Assembly: GCF_002355595.1 (NCBI RefSeq)
Contig: NZ_AP017422.1
Coordinates: 6,080,823 to 6,144,822 of the forward strand
From: Filimonas lacunae
GTDB lineage: Bacteria; Bacteroidota; Bacteroidia; Chitinophagales; Chitinophagaceae
Length of the DNA: 64,000 bases
Reading direction: 5' to 3'
The stretch's first letter is position 1; each line of letters starts with the position of its first letter. Below are positions 34,754 to 46,000 of this stretch, one piece after another. The notes beneath the pieces are model-generated. The model was not told the DNA's origin. It saw nothing but the letters and a program-made list of their open reading frames with translations, and searched no databases. The translations under genes were made by a program, and so were the position numbers.

Positions 34754-37039
34754 CTATCTACGTGCCCTTCGCATCAGCAACAAGGCTACAGCCGCCGCCA
34801 GTAGGGCTGGCAAAATGCCCACCAGCCACCACTTAAGCCTGTTTACGCCTTTTGCAGACACCAGAATAGCATCATCAGTTGAAGGCTTGCGATATACATC
34901 TACAGGAAATTCATTATAAGTAAACCATTTATACATTTCCATCAGCAGGGTAAAGTTACCGGTTTGAATATTGGCTCGCAGCAATTCGCTGTTGCTCATA
35001 AAATCGGCATCACCTGCCACTATAATACGCTGTTGTTTATGATTCACCTCGCGGGTTAAACCTACCAGCACCGGGAAAACGCCCCTTTCATCATGCAGGC
35101 TGGCAGTATATTGCACGGTGCGTAAACTGTCGTCTACCGCAGCAATACGCCGTAAAGTATGCAGGGTATCGGTAACAATTAAAGGAGTAATAGCAAACCC
35201 TGCATCTGCTTTAGCAGAAACAGTAGCCGCACCCGGAAACACCATCCCGGCCATCAGGCGATAATTAGCACGCGCCTGTAGTAGCTGCATCCCTTTTGCA
35301 GAGATAGGTGCTTTTAACAGGGAGGGAGCAAAATCTTCACTTTGCTGTAATACCAACCCATTGTCCAACTTCAATCCCAGCAGGTCTAATACTGGCTGCA
35401 CTACCTCTTTACGCTTAGGTTCTCCTGCAATAAGCAGGTTGCCGCCTGCCTGGATAAACTGCCGGATCTTTGTCAACTCCACGGGCGAATAAGGAGTACG
35501 CGGGTCGGCAATCACCAGTATTGCCGCATCAGCTGGTATATCCTGCTGTTCCATCAACAGATCTACCACATCAAAACCCTGGTTTACCAATGAATTGCGG
35601 AAAGTGATTTCGGTAGTAGCCAGCTTTACATCATCATCCCCCATACGACGTATGCTTCTTTCGTTATGCCCGCTTACAAACACAACCTTGGGAGCAGCAA
35701 CCGTAAGACGTTTTAAGGCCGCTGCAAATTCCTGCTCACCCGGCTGGCGCATCAGATCGTTATATACACGCAGGAAAGTGGTTTTATTACCCGCTTTCAA
35801 CTGCCTTACAAAACGGAATTGCTCCTCGCTTAAATCCATCTGCTTTTTCATTTCGGCAGGCGTAAGAAAAGAAGCAAAGTCCAGGTTCATGGTTTTGGCC
35901 ATGCTACGCGCTACTTCCCCCGCAGGCATCCCTTTAAAGCGTTTAAACAGCTCATCGTTTTTGGTGCTATCCCAGTAATACACATACTTTACATTGATAT
36001 CGTGTTTATGACGGATATACTGATTATACCTGGACAAATCGCTATTGCGGGCAATGGGTAAGCCGGAGAAATAGTTTTCGTCTAACAGGTTCACATAGGT
36101 AGTTATTTCCAGTGGTTCTTTAATAGCATTCAATATATGCTGGCTGGCAGGCGTTAGAGTTTGCTTATGGGTAGATGTCATATCACAGTACCCCGTAAGC
36201 GTGGGACGCGAGGTAATATACCCTAACCCTAGTGCTACTATTAATAGCACCGCATAGCGAAGCGCCTTTATGTAAAAAGGTTTGGATTCCCTGTCGCCCC
36301 GCAGCTTTAAAATAGTAAGCCCTACAAATAGGCAGGCCACAATTACAAAATACAATACATCTTTACTGGAGATAAGGCCATCGATAAAATCATCTGCCCT
36401 GCCAGAGATAGATAAGAAGTAAGTAATGTCTCTTACAAAATCCACATCCTGCCAAAGCTTGCCCACATAGTTTAAGCCGGCCAGCAACGCCAGTGTGCTA
36501 ATGGCTGCCACCACCTGGTAAGTAGTGAGCGACGACATAAACAAACCTATGGCCGCATAGGCACATACCTGTAAAAACAATCCGATGATACCGGATGCTA
36601 CCAGCAACAAGTCTGCATCTTTAATTGCAAAGCCCACGCTGAGCATTAACACTACCAGGCAAAGCATGAGCAAAAACCCATAGCAAACCATGGCCAGGAA
36701 CTTACCCCATACCACAGCACTTACCCTTACCGGTGAGGAATACACCAGCTTAATAGAACCACTGCCGGTTTCGCGACTGATTAATCCCATGGTAAGCAAC
36801 GGTATATATAAATAGAGATATTCTTTTATTTTAGTGAACACCCCAAAGTAACCGGAAAACACCACATTGGTAAGGTTGCCATTATCGCTGCCCATTTGCT
36901 GCGAACGTTCCATGCGTTCCAGCAAGGCACTAAACTCCCAGCCACCCTGCACCAGGAATATGATAAGCACCACCCAGGCCACCGGCGAGAAAAAGAGATT
37001 GCTCAGTTCCAGCCTGGCTATCCTAAACGTAAGCTTCAT
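34754..37039 (-). CDS. ABC-2 type permease fused to a GldG-like extracytoplasmic domain
   Basis: The product is 761 aa. Residues 1-245 are an ABC-2 permease like GldF (about six membrane segments; LISRETGSGSIKLVYSSPVR is the family motif). Another membrane segment lies near 260-280, then a GldG/ABC-auxiliary periplasmic region (about 285-720, with VVFVSGHNERSIRRMGDDD and ILVIADPRTPYSP), and a final membrane anchor (about 732-752) ending in RRARR. In Flavobacterium GldF and GldG are separate proteins of the gliding ABC transporter; here they are one chain. It follows its ATPase by 10 bp at the end of the SusCD-protease operon. A role in gliding is possible, but the context fits transport linked to peptide use; unresolved. 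Confidence 0.85.
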   Translation of the reverse strand: MKLTFRIARLELSNLFFSPVAWVVLIIFLVQGGWEFSALLERMERSQQMGSDNGNLTNVVFSGYFGVFTKIKEYLYLYIPLLTMGLISRETGSGSIKLVYSSPVRVSAVVWGKFLAMVCYGFLLMLCLVVLMLSVGFAIKDADLLLVASGIIGLFLQVCAYAAIGLFMSSLTTYQVVAAISTLALLAGLNYVGKLWQDVDFVRDITYFLSISGRADDFIDGLISSKDVLYFVIVACLFVGLTILKLRGDRESKPFYIKALRYAVLLIVALGLGYITSRPTLTGYCDMTSTHKQTLTPASQHILNAIKEPLEITTYVNLLDENYFSGLPIARNSDLSRYNQYIRHKHDINVKYVYYWDSTKNDELFKRFKGMPAGEVARSMAKTMNLDFASFLTPAEMKKQMDLSEEQFRFVRQLKAGNKTTFLRVYNDLMRQPGEQEFAAALKRLTVAAPKVVFVSGHNERSIRRMGDDDVKLATTEITFRNSLVNQGFDVVDLLMEQQDIPADAAILVIADPRTPYSPVELTKIRQFIQAGGNLLIAGEPKRKEVVQPVLDLLGLKLDNGLVLQQSEDFAPSLLKAPISAKGMQLLQARANYRLMAGMVFPGAATVSAKADAGFAITPLIVTDTLHTLRRIAAVDDSLRTVQYTASLHDERGVFPVLVGLTREVNHKQQRIIVAGDADFMSNSELLRANIQTGNFTLLMEMYKWFTYNEFPVDVYRKPSTDDAILVSAKGVNRLKWWLVGILPALLAAAVALLLMRRARR

Positions 37040-37049
37040 GATATATCAG

Positions 37050-37976
37050 TTATTTTACTTTATTAGATAATCGGGCAAAAATTTCTTCCAGCGAGCTACG
37101 CTCCAGGTGCAGCTCCTGCAATCGCCAGCCTTGACTAACACTCAGCGACACTATCTTCTCAGCAATGGAAGGTTCTGCCTCAAAGCTTACTCTTACCCGG
37201 TGTTTATCCAACGTTTTCACCTGCGTTACCCCTTCTACCGCCAGCAACGCTGCTTCGGCAGGAGGATTGTTCAGGTACAACACCATAGAACTGGGTGCGA
37301 TATAGTTATTAAAATCATCTACCGTACCGTTAAACACTACCTGCCCTTGTTCTATCATACGGATAGAATCGCAGGTAGCCTGCACTTCGGACAAGATGTG
37401 AGAAGAGAAAATAACACAGCGATCGCTCCCTATTTCCTTTATCAACTCACGCACCTCGGCTATCTGATTAGGATCCAATCCGTTAGTGGGCTCGTCCAGC
37501 ACCACCATTTTGGGCTTATGGATAATAGCCTGTGCAATACCTACCCGTTGTTTGTAGCCACCGGACAAATTCTTTAACAGGCGCTTACTGAAATGCGCCA
37601 CACCACAACGTTCTTTTGCTTCTTCCATAGCCTGCTTTACCTGGCCATCAGGAATACGGCGCATATAAGCGCAATGACGCAGGTATTCATCCACCGTAAG
37701 ATCAAGATATAAAGGCGCATTCTGTGGCAGAAACCCGATCAGCTTTTTAGCTTCCAGTGGAAAAGCACGCAAATCAATGCCGTCGATCAACACACGTCCC
37801 TGTGTTTGATTCAGCACGCCACATAATATATTCATGGTGGTAGACTTACCAGCTCCATTAGAGCCCAGCAGCCCGGTAACACCAATATTTTTTATTTCCA
37901 GGTTAATATCCTTAATAGCCCAGGCCTTAGTGTACCTGTGCGAAAGGTTTTCAATTTTTACAATGCTTGTACTCAT
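37050..37976 (-). CDS. ABC transporter ATP-binding protein, GldA-like
   Basis: The 308-aa product has Walker A GSNGAGKST (about 39-47), Q-loop in GFLPQNAPLY, signature LSGGYKQRVG (about 137-146), Walker B MVVLDEPTNGLD and the switch His in IFSSHILSEV, all intact. The C-terminal extension is typical of ABC-2 exporter ATPases. It is the partner of the ABC-2/GldG permease encoded 10 bp downstream and follows the TlpA-like gene by 44 bp. Confidence 0.93.
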   Translation of the reverse strand: MSTSIVKIENLSHRYTKAWAIKDINLEIKNIGVTGLLGSNGAGKSTTMNILCGVLNQTQGRVLIDGIDLRAFPLEAKKLIGFLPQNAPLYLDLTVDEYLRHCAYMRRIPDGQVKQAMEEAKERCGVAHFSKRLLKNLSGGYKQRVGIAQAIIHKPKMVVLDEPTNGLDPNQIAEVRELIKEIGSDRCVIFSSHILSEVQATCDSIRMIEQGQVVFNGTVDDFNNYIAPSSMVLYLNNPPAEAALLAVEGVTQVKTLDKHRVRVSFEAEPSIAEKIVSLSVSQGWRLQELHLERSSLEEIFARLSNKVK

Positions 37977-38020
37977 ATTCCGGTTTCAATTGTACACAGT
38001 TGAAGAAATAGCTGCCTGGT

Positions 38021-39082
38021 TTATTTTCCGGCAAACAGCTGATTAACAAACTCTACCCACTTTTCACCTCTCAGGTTAACAGCCATGATGTTACCTTCTT
38101 TATCCAGCATATAGTTCTGCGGTATAGCATGCACGCCATACAATTCAGTGATAGCTCCACCATATGCTTTCAAGTCGCACAACTGCAGCCAGGTCAGGTT
38201 GTCTTTAGCGGCCGACGCCAGCCACTGTGGCTTATTGCTGTCCAGTGAAATGCTTACTATTTCCAATCCCTTGCTATGATATTGCTGGTAGGCTTTTACC
38301 AAACCGGGATTTTCTTTACGGCAGGGTACGCACCAGCTGGCCCAGAAATCGATAAGTACATATTTACCCCTGAATTCCGTAACAGCATGCTTTACACCGT
38401 TAGAATCGGGTAATTCAAAATAAGGCGCTTTCATTCCTATGCCAGTTCTGTTGCCGGAATCCAGCATATATAGAATACGTTTTCCATAGGCCGATTGCTG
38501 CACTTTGGGTTCCAGCTTATTGTATAAACGCCTTGCCGTAGGCTTATTCATGTATACAATAAACTTATCGTACAGCACCATAGCAGCACAATAATTACCG
38601 GTATGATCCAGGATAAAATCTTCGGCTGCTTTATCTAATCCCCGTGCAAAAGCAGTATCGCCCGGCGCTTTACGCGGCGGCACCTTACCCATATAATCCC
38701 TGCGATAGCTGGCATAAGCCTGCTGCTCGGGAGAACCGGTTACTTCTGTATCGAACAACCTTTGCTTATGGGCTTTTATAGTAATGGTATCCGTAGCAGT
38801 AAAGAACGGGAACTGTTGCATGCTTCCAGACACTTTTAAAACGGCCTGTAAAGGCTCCGGCATATAGCCCGATAACACAAAGGTTCCTTGTATCAATTTA
38901 GCAGAATCCAGATGGGGCTGATGGTTGTATTCATAAGAAACATACACATACCCGCTATCGGCTCCGTCTATCTGTCCCTGTATCACATACATGCTATCCG
39001 GAACCGGCGCAGCAAATAATGCTGCACCGGTGGATAACATCAGGGCCAGGGTTGTAATAAACAAACTACTTATTCTTGTCAT
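38021..39082 (-). CDS. TlpA-family thiol-disulfide oxidoreductase with DUF4369-like N-terminal domain
   Basis: The start is taken at MTRISSLFITTLALM (39082), giving 353 aa and a clear signal peptide ending near LFAAP. A beta-sandwich DUF4369-like domain follows (about 30-130, VIQGQIDGADSGYVYVSY), then a helical linker. The thioredoxin domain (about 210-353) has FWASWCVPCRKENPG and cis-Pro in HAIPQNYMLD. The start codon overlaps the end of the metalloprotease gene by 17 bp, so the two are translationally linked. It probably keeps thiols or disulfides of secreted or surface proteins in order. This domain pair is common next to SusCD genes in the phylum. Confidence 0.9.
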   Translation of the reverse strand: MTRISSLFITTLALMLSTGAALFAAPVPDSMYVIQGQIDGADSGYVYVSYEYNHQPHLDSAKLIQGTFVLSGYMPEPLQAVLKVSGSMQQFPFFTATDTITIKAHKQRLFDTEVTGSPEQQAYASYRRDYMGKVPPRKAPGDTAFARGLDKAAEDFILDHTGNYCAAMVLYDKFIVYMNKPTARRLYNKLEPKVQQSAYGKRILYMLDSGNRTGIGMKAPYFELPDSNGVKHAVTEFRGKYVLIDFWASWCVPCRKENPGLVKAYQQYHSKGLEIVSISLDSNKPQWLASAAKDNLTWLQLCDLKAYGGAITELYGVHAIPQNYMLDKEGNIMAVNLRGEKWVEFVNQLFAGK

Positions 39083-41582
39083 CGAAGAACTTTTTAATGC
39101 CGTCCAGTATAAATTCCAGGTGCTGTTTGCTGGTAGCATCTTTTACGCCTGGGATAGCAGCAGCCACCATTTTCTGCACTTTTACCAGGTGCGCTTTGGC
39201 TAGTATTTTCATATCAGAATTCGCCATCTGCTGTGCCGACATAGAAGCAATTAAACCAGCGACGCCACCCTTTACCTGTGAAGCATCTATTAATCCTTTT
39301 AAACCATCTGCATAGCTGCGCTGTAACTTGCGGCGATAAAAATCGATAGGCTTGCCGGTGCGCAGCTCACTCCACAACTCATTTTCAATATCGCTCAGCA
39401 GTTCTTCCGGCGTGTACATGTCTTTGTCCTTAAAGCGGTTCACCTGTGCTTCCAGCCTGGTTAACCTGCCGCCTGACATCATCAGCATTAACATAGTACC
39501 TTGTCCTTCAGAAACAGGCTCACCCAAACCGGGGTTATTGATCCGGTTTAAAATAGCAGTGTCCAGCAACCATTCCGGCGTTTGCAGCTCGTACTTACAC
39601 AAAAAGGCAACTGCTTCTTTTTGAATAGCCCGCGGCGTATACGCATAAATGGCACCAGCCTGATCTACACTCTTAGCCGTTTGCGGAACACCGGCCAGGT
39701 TTTTCAACACATGGCCCAGGTAACGCTCTCTTTGCGTCATCACCGCTTTATACATAGTAGCCAGGTTGTTATAATCATCCCCGTCACGCTCTTTCGTCCA
39801 CTCAATTAAATGAGGCACTATGCGCATCAGGTTTTTCATACCATATTCACTTGCCTTCATGCTGTTATCACCCAGGTCTTCAGTTTGTGAACGTGGATCG
39901 TAATCTTTGCCCTCACCACTAAACCATAAGCGCGGGTTAGCACTTAAGCTGTCTTTGATCCATTTATTCAGGATAGGCAATTCCTCTTTACCAGTGGCCG
40001 CTTCGGGAATAGGCGTGTAGCCCCACTGGATAGCCCACTTATCATAATCGTTAATACGGGGAAAGATACCGGCATGACTGATATTATCTTCCGGCTGCGC
40101 TACGTAGTTAAAACGTGCATAGTCCATAATAGAAGCCGTGTGACCATGCGCTTCTACCCAGGCTTTGTCGCGCAATTTTTCTACAGGCGTAGCACTGCTG
40201 GCTCCCATGTTGTGACGTAAGCCCAGTGTGTGACCTATTTCGTGCGACGACACAAAACGGATCAGCTGCCCCATTAAGGTATCGTCAAATACCATCTTAC
40301 GGGCACCCGGATCAATAGCACCAGCCTGTGTAAAATACCAATCGTGTACCAGCTTCATTACATTATGATACCAGCCAACATGACTTTCAATAATTTCACC
40401 ACTGCGCGGGTCGGCCACATTAGGACCATACGCATTTTCAACAGAAGCCGCGAAATAGCGCACTACAGAATAGCGTGCATCGTCCAGGCTCATTGTGGAA
40501 TCATTCTCCGGCCATTCTTTACCGGATATGGCATTTTTAAAACCAGCCTGCTCAAACGCTTTACACCAGTCGTTAATACCGGCAATAAGGTAAGGACGCC
40601 ATTTTTTAGGCGTAGCAGGATCGATATAATAAACAATAGGTTTAGCCGGCTCCACCAGTTCGCCACGCTTCCACTTCTCCATATCTTCCGGCTTCGGCTC
40701 CAGTCTCCAGCGGTGTATATAACTTTCTTCCTGTACCTGCTGCTGGGCGTCGCTGAATTTTTTATAATCGCTGGAAAAGAACCCTACACGATAATCGAAA
40801 TGGCGCATTTTCATGGGCACCTTGGGCAGCAATACAAAAGAATTATTCATTTCAATGGTAATAGCTCCTGCCTCAGCCAAAGCAGGTAAGCCTGGCTTAT
40901 CTGCAGGCGGCATGCCCTGGTAGGTTTTTACGGTACGCACTTCCGTGTTCAATGGATAAGAGCGCACACTTACCACGTAGCTTCTGTCAGCCGCCAGTGC
41001 AGTAAGATTAAAAGAACGCTTGGCAGCCGGTGTAAAAGCCAGCAGCATATTATCACCTTTGATAAAATCTGTTACATCAATCACAGCACCCGCTCCATCC
41101 TTGCCCTTGGCTTTTATGTCGAAAGCGGCTGCAATAGGATATACGTTAGAATTTTCTATGGCTTTATAAATCTGATTGGTAGAGTCAGCAGTGCTGATTA
41201 AGGTAATCACCCGTAAAAACACATTGTTATTCGGGCCTTTTTCCCAACGCAACATTTGCTCGTTCATTTCTTCACCACCGAAGTTACCGGCGCCTGGCGT
41301 TGATTTACTTAAGCGGGATACCAGTAATATATCACGACCAAAGATGGTATCGGCCAGTTCAAAAAAGTATTTACCATCCTGCTCATGCACGGTGAATAAA
41401 CCTTTTCTGGTAACAGCCTTCGCGGTAATTACATCGCTAAATGGCTTTATGCCAGCCGGGCGGGCACTGTCTTTTTTTACAGTAGGCGCAGGAGGGGCCA
41501 CAGCAGGCTTGTGGCTTTGTTTTTGAAACAAAGCACACGAGCTTACTGTAGTCACCAGCAAACCGGCAACTAACTTCTTCAT
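39066..41582 (-). CDS. Secreted zinc-dependent metalloprotease (metzincin-type, DUF5117-like)
   Basis: The 838-aa product has a lipoprotein-like signal (SSCALFQKQ, Cys about residue 16), so it is probably membrane-anchored. The N-terminal 300 residues resemble the DUF5118/DUF5117 pair seen with this family. The catalytic core has HEIGHTLGLRHN (about residue 446), which fits the metzincin HExxHxxGxxH zinc site, and a Met-turn SIMDY about 30 residues later. A long helical C-terminus follows. It is predicted to hydrolyse proteins or peptides in the periplasm or at the surface. It is 27 bp after susD and overlaps the TlpA-like gene, placing a protease where most SusCD loci carry glycosidases. Confidence 0.9.
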   Translation of the reverse strand: MKKLVAGLLVTTVSSCALFQKQSHKPAVAPPAPTVKKDSARPAGIKPFSDVITAKAVTRKGLFTVHEQDGKYFFELADTIFGRDILLVSRLSKSTPGAGNFGGEEMNEQMLRWEKGPNNNVFLRVITLISTADSTNQIYKAIENSNVYPIAAAFDIKAKGKDGAGAVIDVTDFIKGDNMLLAFTPAAKRSFNLTALAADRSYVVSVRSYPLNTEVRTVKTYQGMPPADKPGLPALAEAGAITIEMNNSFVLLPKVPMKMRHFDYRVGFFSSDYKKFSDAQQQVQEESYIHRWRLEPKPEDMEKWKRGELVEPAKPIVYYIDPATPKKWRPYLIAGINDWCKAFEQAGFKNAISGKEWPENDSTMSLDDARYSVVRYFAASVENAYGPNVADPRSGEIIESHVGWYHNVMKLVHDWYFTQAGAIDPGARKMVFDDTLMGQLIRFVSSHEIGHTLGLRHNMGASSATPVEKLRDKAWVEAHGHTASIMDYARFNYVAQPEDNISHAGIFPRINDYDKWAIQWGYTPIPEAATGKEELPILNKWIKDSLSANPRLWFSGEGKDYDPRSQTEDLGDNSMKASEYGMKNLMRIVPHLIEWTKERDGDDYNNLATMYKAVMTQRERYLGHVLKNLAGVPQTAKSVDQAGAIYAYTPRAIQKEAVAFLCKYELQTPEWLLDTAILNRINNPGLGEPVSEGQGTMLMLMMSGGRLTRLEAQVNRFKDKDMYTPEELLSDIENELWSELRTGKPIDFYRRKLQRSYADGLKGLIDASQVKGGVAGLIASMSAQQMANSDMKILAKAHLVKVQKMVAAAIPGVKDATSKQHLEFILDGIKKFFDDKNK

Positions 41583-41609
41583 ACTCTAAATCCTGTTTTT
41601 ATATTTTAA

Positions 41610-43082
41610 TTAATATCCTTCGTTTTGTGGTAATAGGTTGGGATTGCTTTTTGAAGCTTCTTCTGGTACTGGATATAATACTGCAGTGGCTTTCCAGGTT
41701 GCAGGTTTTAACACAGAAAATAAAGCATTTGCCGTATTGGTACGCTTTAAATCCAGCCAGCGGTGACCAAATTCAGCAAACAGCTCTATCTGGCGTTCGT
41801 GAGCTACTGCTTTCAGAAGAGCGGCTTGGTCGGCAGGATCTACATTACCTAAGCCTGCCCTGTTACGTACCTTATTTAAATCGATAGCCCCGGCAGCAAC
41901 ATTGCTATATGCTAACGCTTCGGCCCTTATCAGGTATACTTCTGCCAAACGCAGTAAAGTATATTGCTCTAAAACACCACCGGTATAAGAGGTAGTGGAA
42001 GAGTTATTCTTATACTTCAGAGGCACTTTATAGGTAATAGCACTTCCCGTAGGTGTGTAATTCATGATCCAGCTGGTTTTCCGGATATCACCTGTTTCAA
42101 AGGAATTCAGTAAAGTATCTCTTAAATTATACACCGTGGTAGTGGTAGCGCTCGCGGGTCTAAACTGTGTTCCTTCATACGTGCCATTGGTAGCTGTTAC
42201 TAAAGGATAATACTGCAGAATAGCCTCTGCGCTGTTCTTATAAAAAGGCGAGCTGGTAGAAATGTTTACCAGGCTGTACAAACCAGCGCTGTCTATTACC
42301 AGGCTGGCATGTTTGGCAGCCTGTGTCCAATCACCCCTGTATAAATATACCCTGGCCAGCATAGCAGCAGCCCCCCATTTGTTTACACGGGTACGGTCGC
42401 CTGCAGTAGAAGAGTATTTATAATCCTTAGCCAGGTTATTTTCAGCGTAGGTAAGATCCTCTATAATTTTGGCGTATACCTCATCCACCGATGCACGTGC
42501 CTGGGTGGCCGTTACGTTAATATTAGTAGTAGTAATCAGCGGCACTTTACCATACATATTCGTAAGGTAAAAATGCGAAAACGCACGCACAAACCTGGCT
42601 TCAGCCGTATACTGCACCTTCAGTGAATCAGACACTTTACTTTCTGCGTTAGCCAGGCCTTCAATAATGGCATTGGCCTGATAAATAATGGTATAGGGAT
42701 TACTCCATAAAGCATAGTTATCAGAATTATTGATGGTAAGAAGATTGTTAGCCATAAACTGGTTATACGAATCTTTAGCCGTAGAAGTATAGGTAAACTC
42801 ATCAGCCGACATACCTGCAAACGCCGTAAACACACCATTAAAAACAGGAGTACTGGACTGACTCATGGTACTATACATACCTGCAACAGCCGAATTGGCG
42901 GTATTATTGGAATTGAACACCAATGCCGCCGGCGTTCTGCTGGCAGGAACTTCGGGATCTAATGCTTTCTTACAACTGAACATAGCCTGTGAAGCAAAGA
43001 GCGTAGCCAGTGCAGGCAGGAACATTTTTCCTTTACGGATTTTTGAAATCAATGATATACGGAATGTATTTGAATACAACAT
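41610..43082 (-). CDS. SusD/RagB-family outer-membrane nutrient-binding lipoprotein (locus 4)
   Basis: The 490-aa product has a rather long signal with a basic start (ISKIRKGK) and lipobox MFSC (Cys about residue 37). ARFVRAFSHFYLTNMYGKVP is the SusD TPR signature, and HERQIELFAEFGHRWLDLKR the conserved C-terminal motif. It ends in LLPQNEGY. It starts 11 bp after susC. With a metalloprotease rather than glycosidases downstream, the ligand is more likely a peptide, as in the RagAB peptide importers; this is inference. Confidence 0.95.
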   Translation of the reverse strand: MLYSNTFRISLISKIRKGKMFLPALATLFASQAMFSCKKALDPEVPASRTPAALVFNSNNTANSAVAGMYSTMSQSSTPVFNGVFTAFAGMSADEFTYTSTAKDSYNQFMANNLLTINNSDNYALWSNPYTIIYQANAIIEGLANAESKVSDSLKVQYTAEARFVRAFSHFYLTNMYGKVPLITTTNINVTATQARASVDEVYAKIIEDLTYAENNLAKDYKYSSTAGDRTRVNKWGAAAMLARVYLYRGDWTQAAKHASLVIDSAGLYSLVNISTSSPFYKNSAEAILQYYPLVTATNGTYEGTQFRPASATTTTVYNLRDTLLNSFETGDIRKTSWIMNYTPTGSAITYKVPLKYKNNSSTTSYTGGVLEQYTLLRLAEVYLIRAEALAYSNVAAGAIDLNKVRNRAGLGNVDPADQAALLKAVAHERQIELFAEFGHRWLDLKRTNTANALFSVLKPATWKATAVLYPVPEEASKSNPNLLPQNEGY

Positions 43083-43093
43083 AATTTCCCCGA

Positions 43094-46000
43094 TTATAAT
43101 GTTAATTGAATACCCGCTGTAATAGTACGAAGCGGAGGCAGTGAAATAGATTTGGTTTCGGGATCAAAGCCTTTATAACCAGTAATAGTAAACAGGTTCT
43201 GCGCCTGCATATACAGTCTTATCGTTTGCATATGCCATTTTTTTAAAAGTTCTGCCGGTAAAGTATACGACAGATTTACACTCTTTAATCTTACAAAAGA
43301 CGCATCTACAAAATTGGCATCTGAAGCCACCCAACGGCCAAAAGCAGTATATGCATCGCCATAGCCTTGTGTAATTTTCTTATTACCCGCCCACTTATCA
43401 GGGGTGCCCAGGTAACTGATAATCATATCACGCGAGTAGTTAAAGTAAGCAGCATTGCCCGGAGGGTTATAAGCAGTAGCCGCAATGCTACGCCCTTTTT
43501 GCTTGGTAAACTGAATAAACACATCCAGTTGGAAATTTTTATAAGTAAGGCTGTTATTTAAACCACCGAAAAATTGGGGAGCTGTATTTCCTGCATATAG
43601 ATAATCACCTCTCCCATTATCAAAAATACCATTAGTAAACCTTCCATCTTTATTAGCGTCCTGGAAAGTAGGCAATCCTGTAACAGGATCATCGCCCAGG
43701 TACTTATACAAAAAGGAACTGGTTAAAGGATACCCCTGGGCATAAGAAGCCGCTAAGGTAGAAGCAGCCCCCTGGGTTAAATCGGGATAATACACCAGCT
43801 TATTACGTGGCAGGGTAATGTTTACAGTAGTAGTGTACTTCAGCTTGCCCTTGTTGATATTAATAGTAGTAGCGGAAAATTCCCAGCCGGAGTTTTCTAC
43901 CAATGCAGGCATATTGGCGGTATAGCTGGTAAAGCCTGACTGCGGACTTAACGTGTAGCTTACCAGCTGACTGTTACTGCGGTTGCGATACCAGGCAGCA
44001 TTGAATAAAATACGGTCTTTCAAAAAGCCCAGCTCTGTAGCCAGTTCCATCTTACGATTCACTTCCCATTGTATCCGGGGATTGGCTATACCGGAAGGCA
44101 CAATAGCAGAAGTGGCGCCATAAGCAGTAGTGGTGGTGTAGAAAGCAGTGTATAGATAATCACCCGTTTGGTCGTTACCAGCTACACCATAGCTACCGCG
44201 CAGTTTACCAAAGCTTAAAGCTGGAATGGCTTTCGCAAAATTTTCTTCGGAGAATAACCAGGCAGCACCAATAGAACCAAAGTTTCCAAAGCGCTTGTCC
44301 GGACCAAACCTCGAAGATCCATCTCTTCTTACCGCACCATTAACAATGTACTTGTTTTTCCAGTTATATGTAACACGGCCAAACAGGGAGGCATATAGGT
44401 ACTGGTTGCTGGAAACACTGACACTACGTGAAGTAGCGGCCTGCGGATCGGACAGGTTATCATCAGAAGTATATCCTGATGTAGACAGGTTAAACGGCAT
44501 TTTGCCCTTTGTATTCTGCCAGGTACCGCCAGCCAATACATTTAAACGTCCTTGCCCGATAACGGTAGAATAAGTAGCCTGGGGCTCTATAATAAAGCTT
44601 TCCTGGGTGTAATTGGAGAAGCTACCCGTACCGCTGGTAACGTTGAAGGTAGGGTTATAGTAAGTAGTGGGAGTTAACCTCACCTGGTCGGTGGTCATTT
44701 TATTATATCCAAGACTGGTTTTAATATCCAGGCCTGGAATAATGGTATAGCGGAATAAGGCACGACCACTCAGGTTATTGGAGCTGGCTTTATAAGAAGC
44801 ATTTAAATAACCCAGCGGGTTAGCCATAGTCCAGTTTAAAGTACCATTGGCATTATATAAAGGATAGTTAGGCGCTAACACATATGCATAAGAAGTAGGA
44901 TCCAGATAAGAAAGGTTGTTCACATCGGAAGAATACTGTACAGAGGCATTTACATTGAACTTGCCATCCAGAGAAGTATGATCGTTGTTGAACATCACAG
45001 AAGCACGCTTATATCCCTGATCGTTCACAAACACGGTATTCTCTTTATGATAAGAGGCACTTAATAAGAATTTATTCCTGGCATCACCACCTGATAAAGA
45101 GCCGTTGGCATCGGTAGTTGTCATGGTACCACCAATAAACTTGTCGTAGAAATCATTTGTTTTGGTAGAATCCCACACCAGTAAATCAGGAGCATTAGTA
45201 GTGGTAGGGGTTACACCATCATTGGCAAAGGCTATTTTGCGTATAGTTCTGTACTCCTGCGTAGAAAGCATTTGAGGGGTATGGCCTACTACTGAACGAC
45301 CTGTCCACACATTGGCACTGAAAGTAGTTTTACCGGCTTTGCCTTTTTTGGTAGTAATTAAGATAACACCATTGGCAGCACGGGATCCATAGATAGCCGA
45401 AGCATCCGCATCTTTCAATATTTCAATACTCTCTATATTGGCAGGGTTCAGCACATTAAAGGGGCTGGTTTCACCAGTGGCGCCATCCACAGCGCTTGAA
45501 CCACTGATAGATCTATTAATAGCAGTAGAAGGGAAAGGAACACCATCAATTACATATAAAGGATCATTCCGACCAATAGTAGAGGTGCCAATAAAGTTTT
45601 GGCCACGCACCTGCAAGGTTACCTTAGAACCGGTTACACCATTAGCCTGGGTAACCTGTACGCCTGCCATACGGCCCTGTAAAGCCAGTAAAGGGTTAGT
45701 AACAGGTTGCTTGGCTATATCTTCTGCAGTTACACGTGCAATATTACCAGTGTTATAACGACGTGTAGTAGTGCCATAGGCCATTACTACCGTTTCATCC
45801 AGCTGGTTTTGAGAAGCAGACAGGTAAATAACTCCCATATTAGGGCCTTTTACAGTTACCACTCTGGTTTCAAAACCTACATAAGTAATCACCAGCAGAT
45901 CGCCTTCATTGGCATCAAGGGTAAACTTACCCTGATTATCAGTGCTAACACCCGATTTAGTGCCTTTCACCTGCACCGTAGCACCCACCAATGCATCTCT

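Noticed and set aside
37107-37577. 156-residue plus-strand open frame
   Set aside because: Antisense to the well-supported ABC ATPase gene.
40344-40889. 181-residue plus-strand open frame
   Set aside because: Antisense to the metalloprotease core, with no recognisable features of its own.
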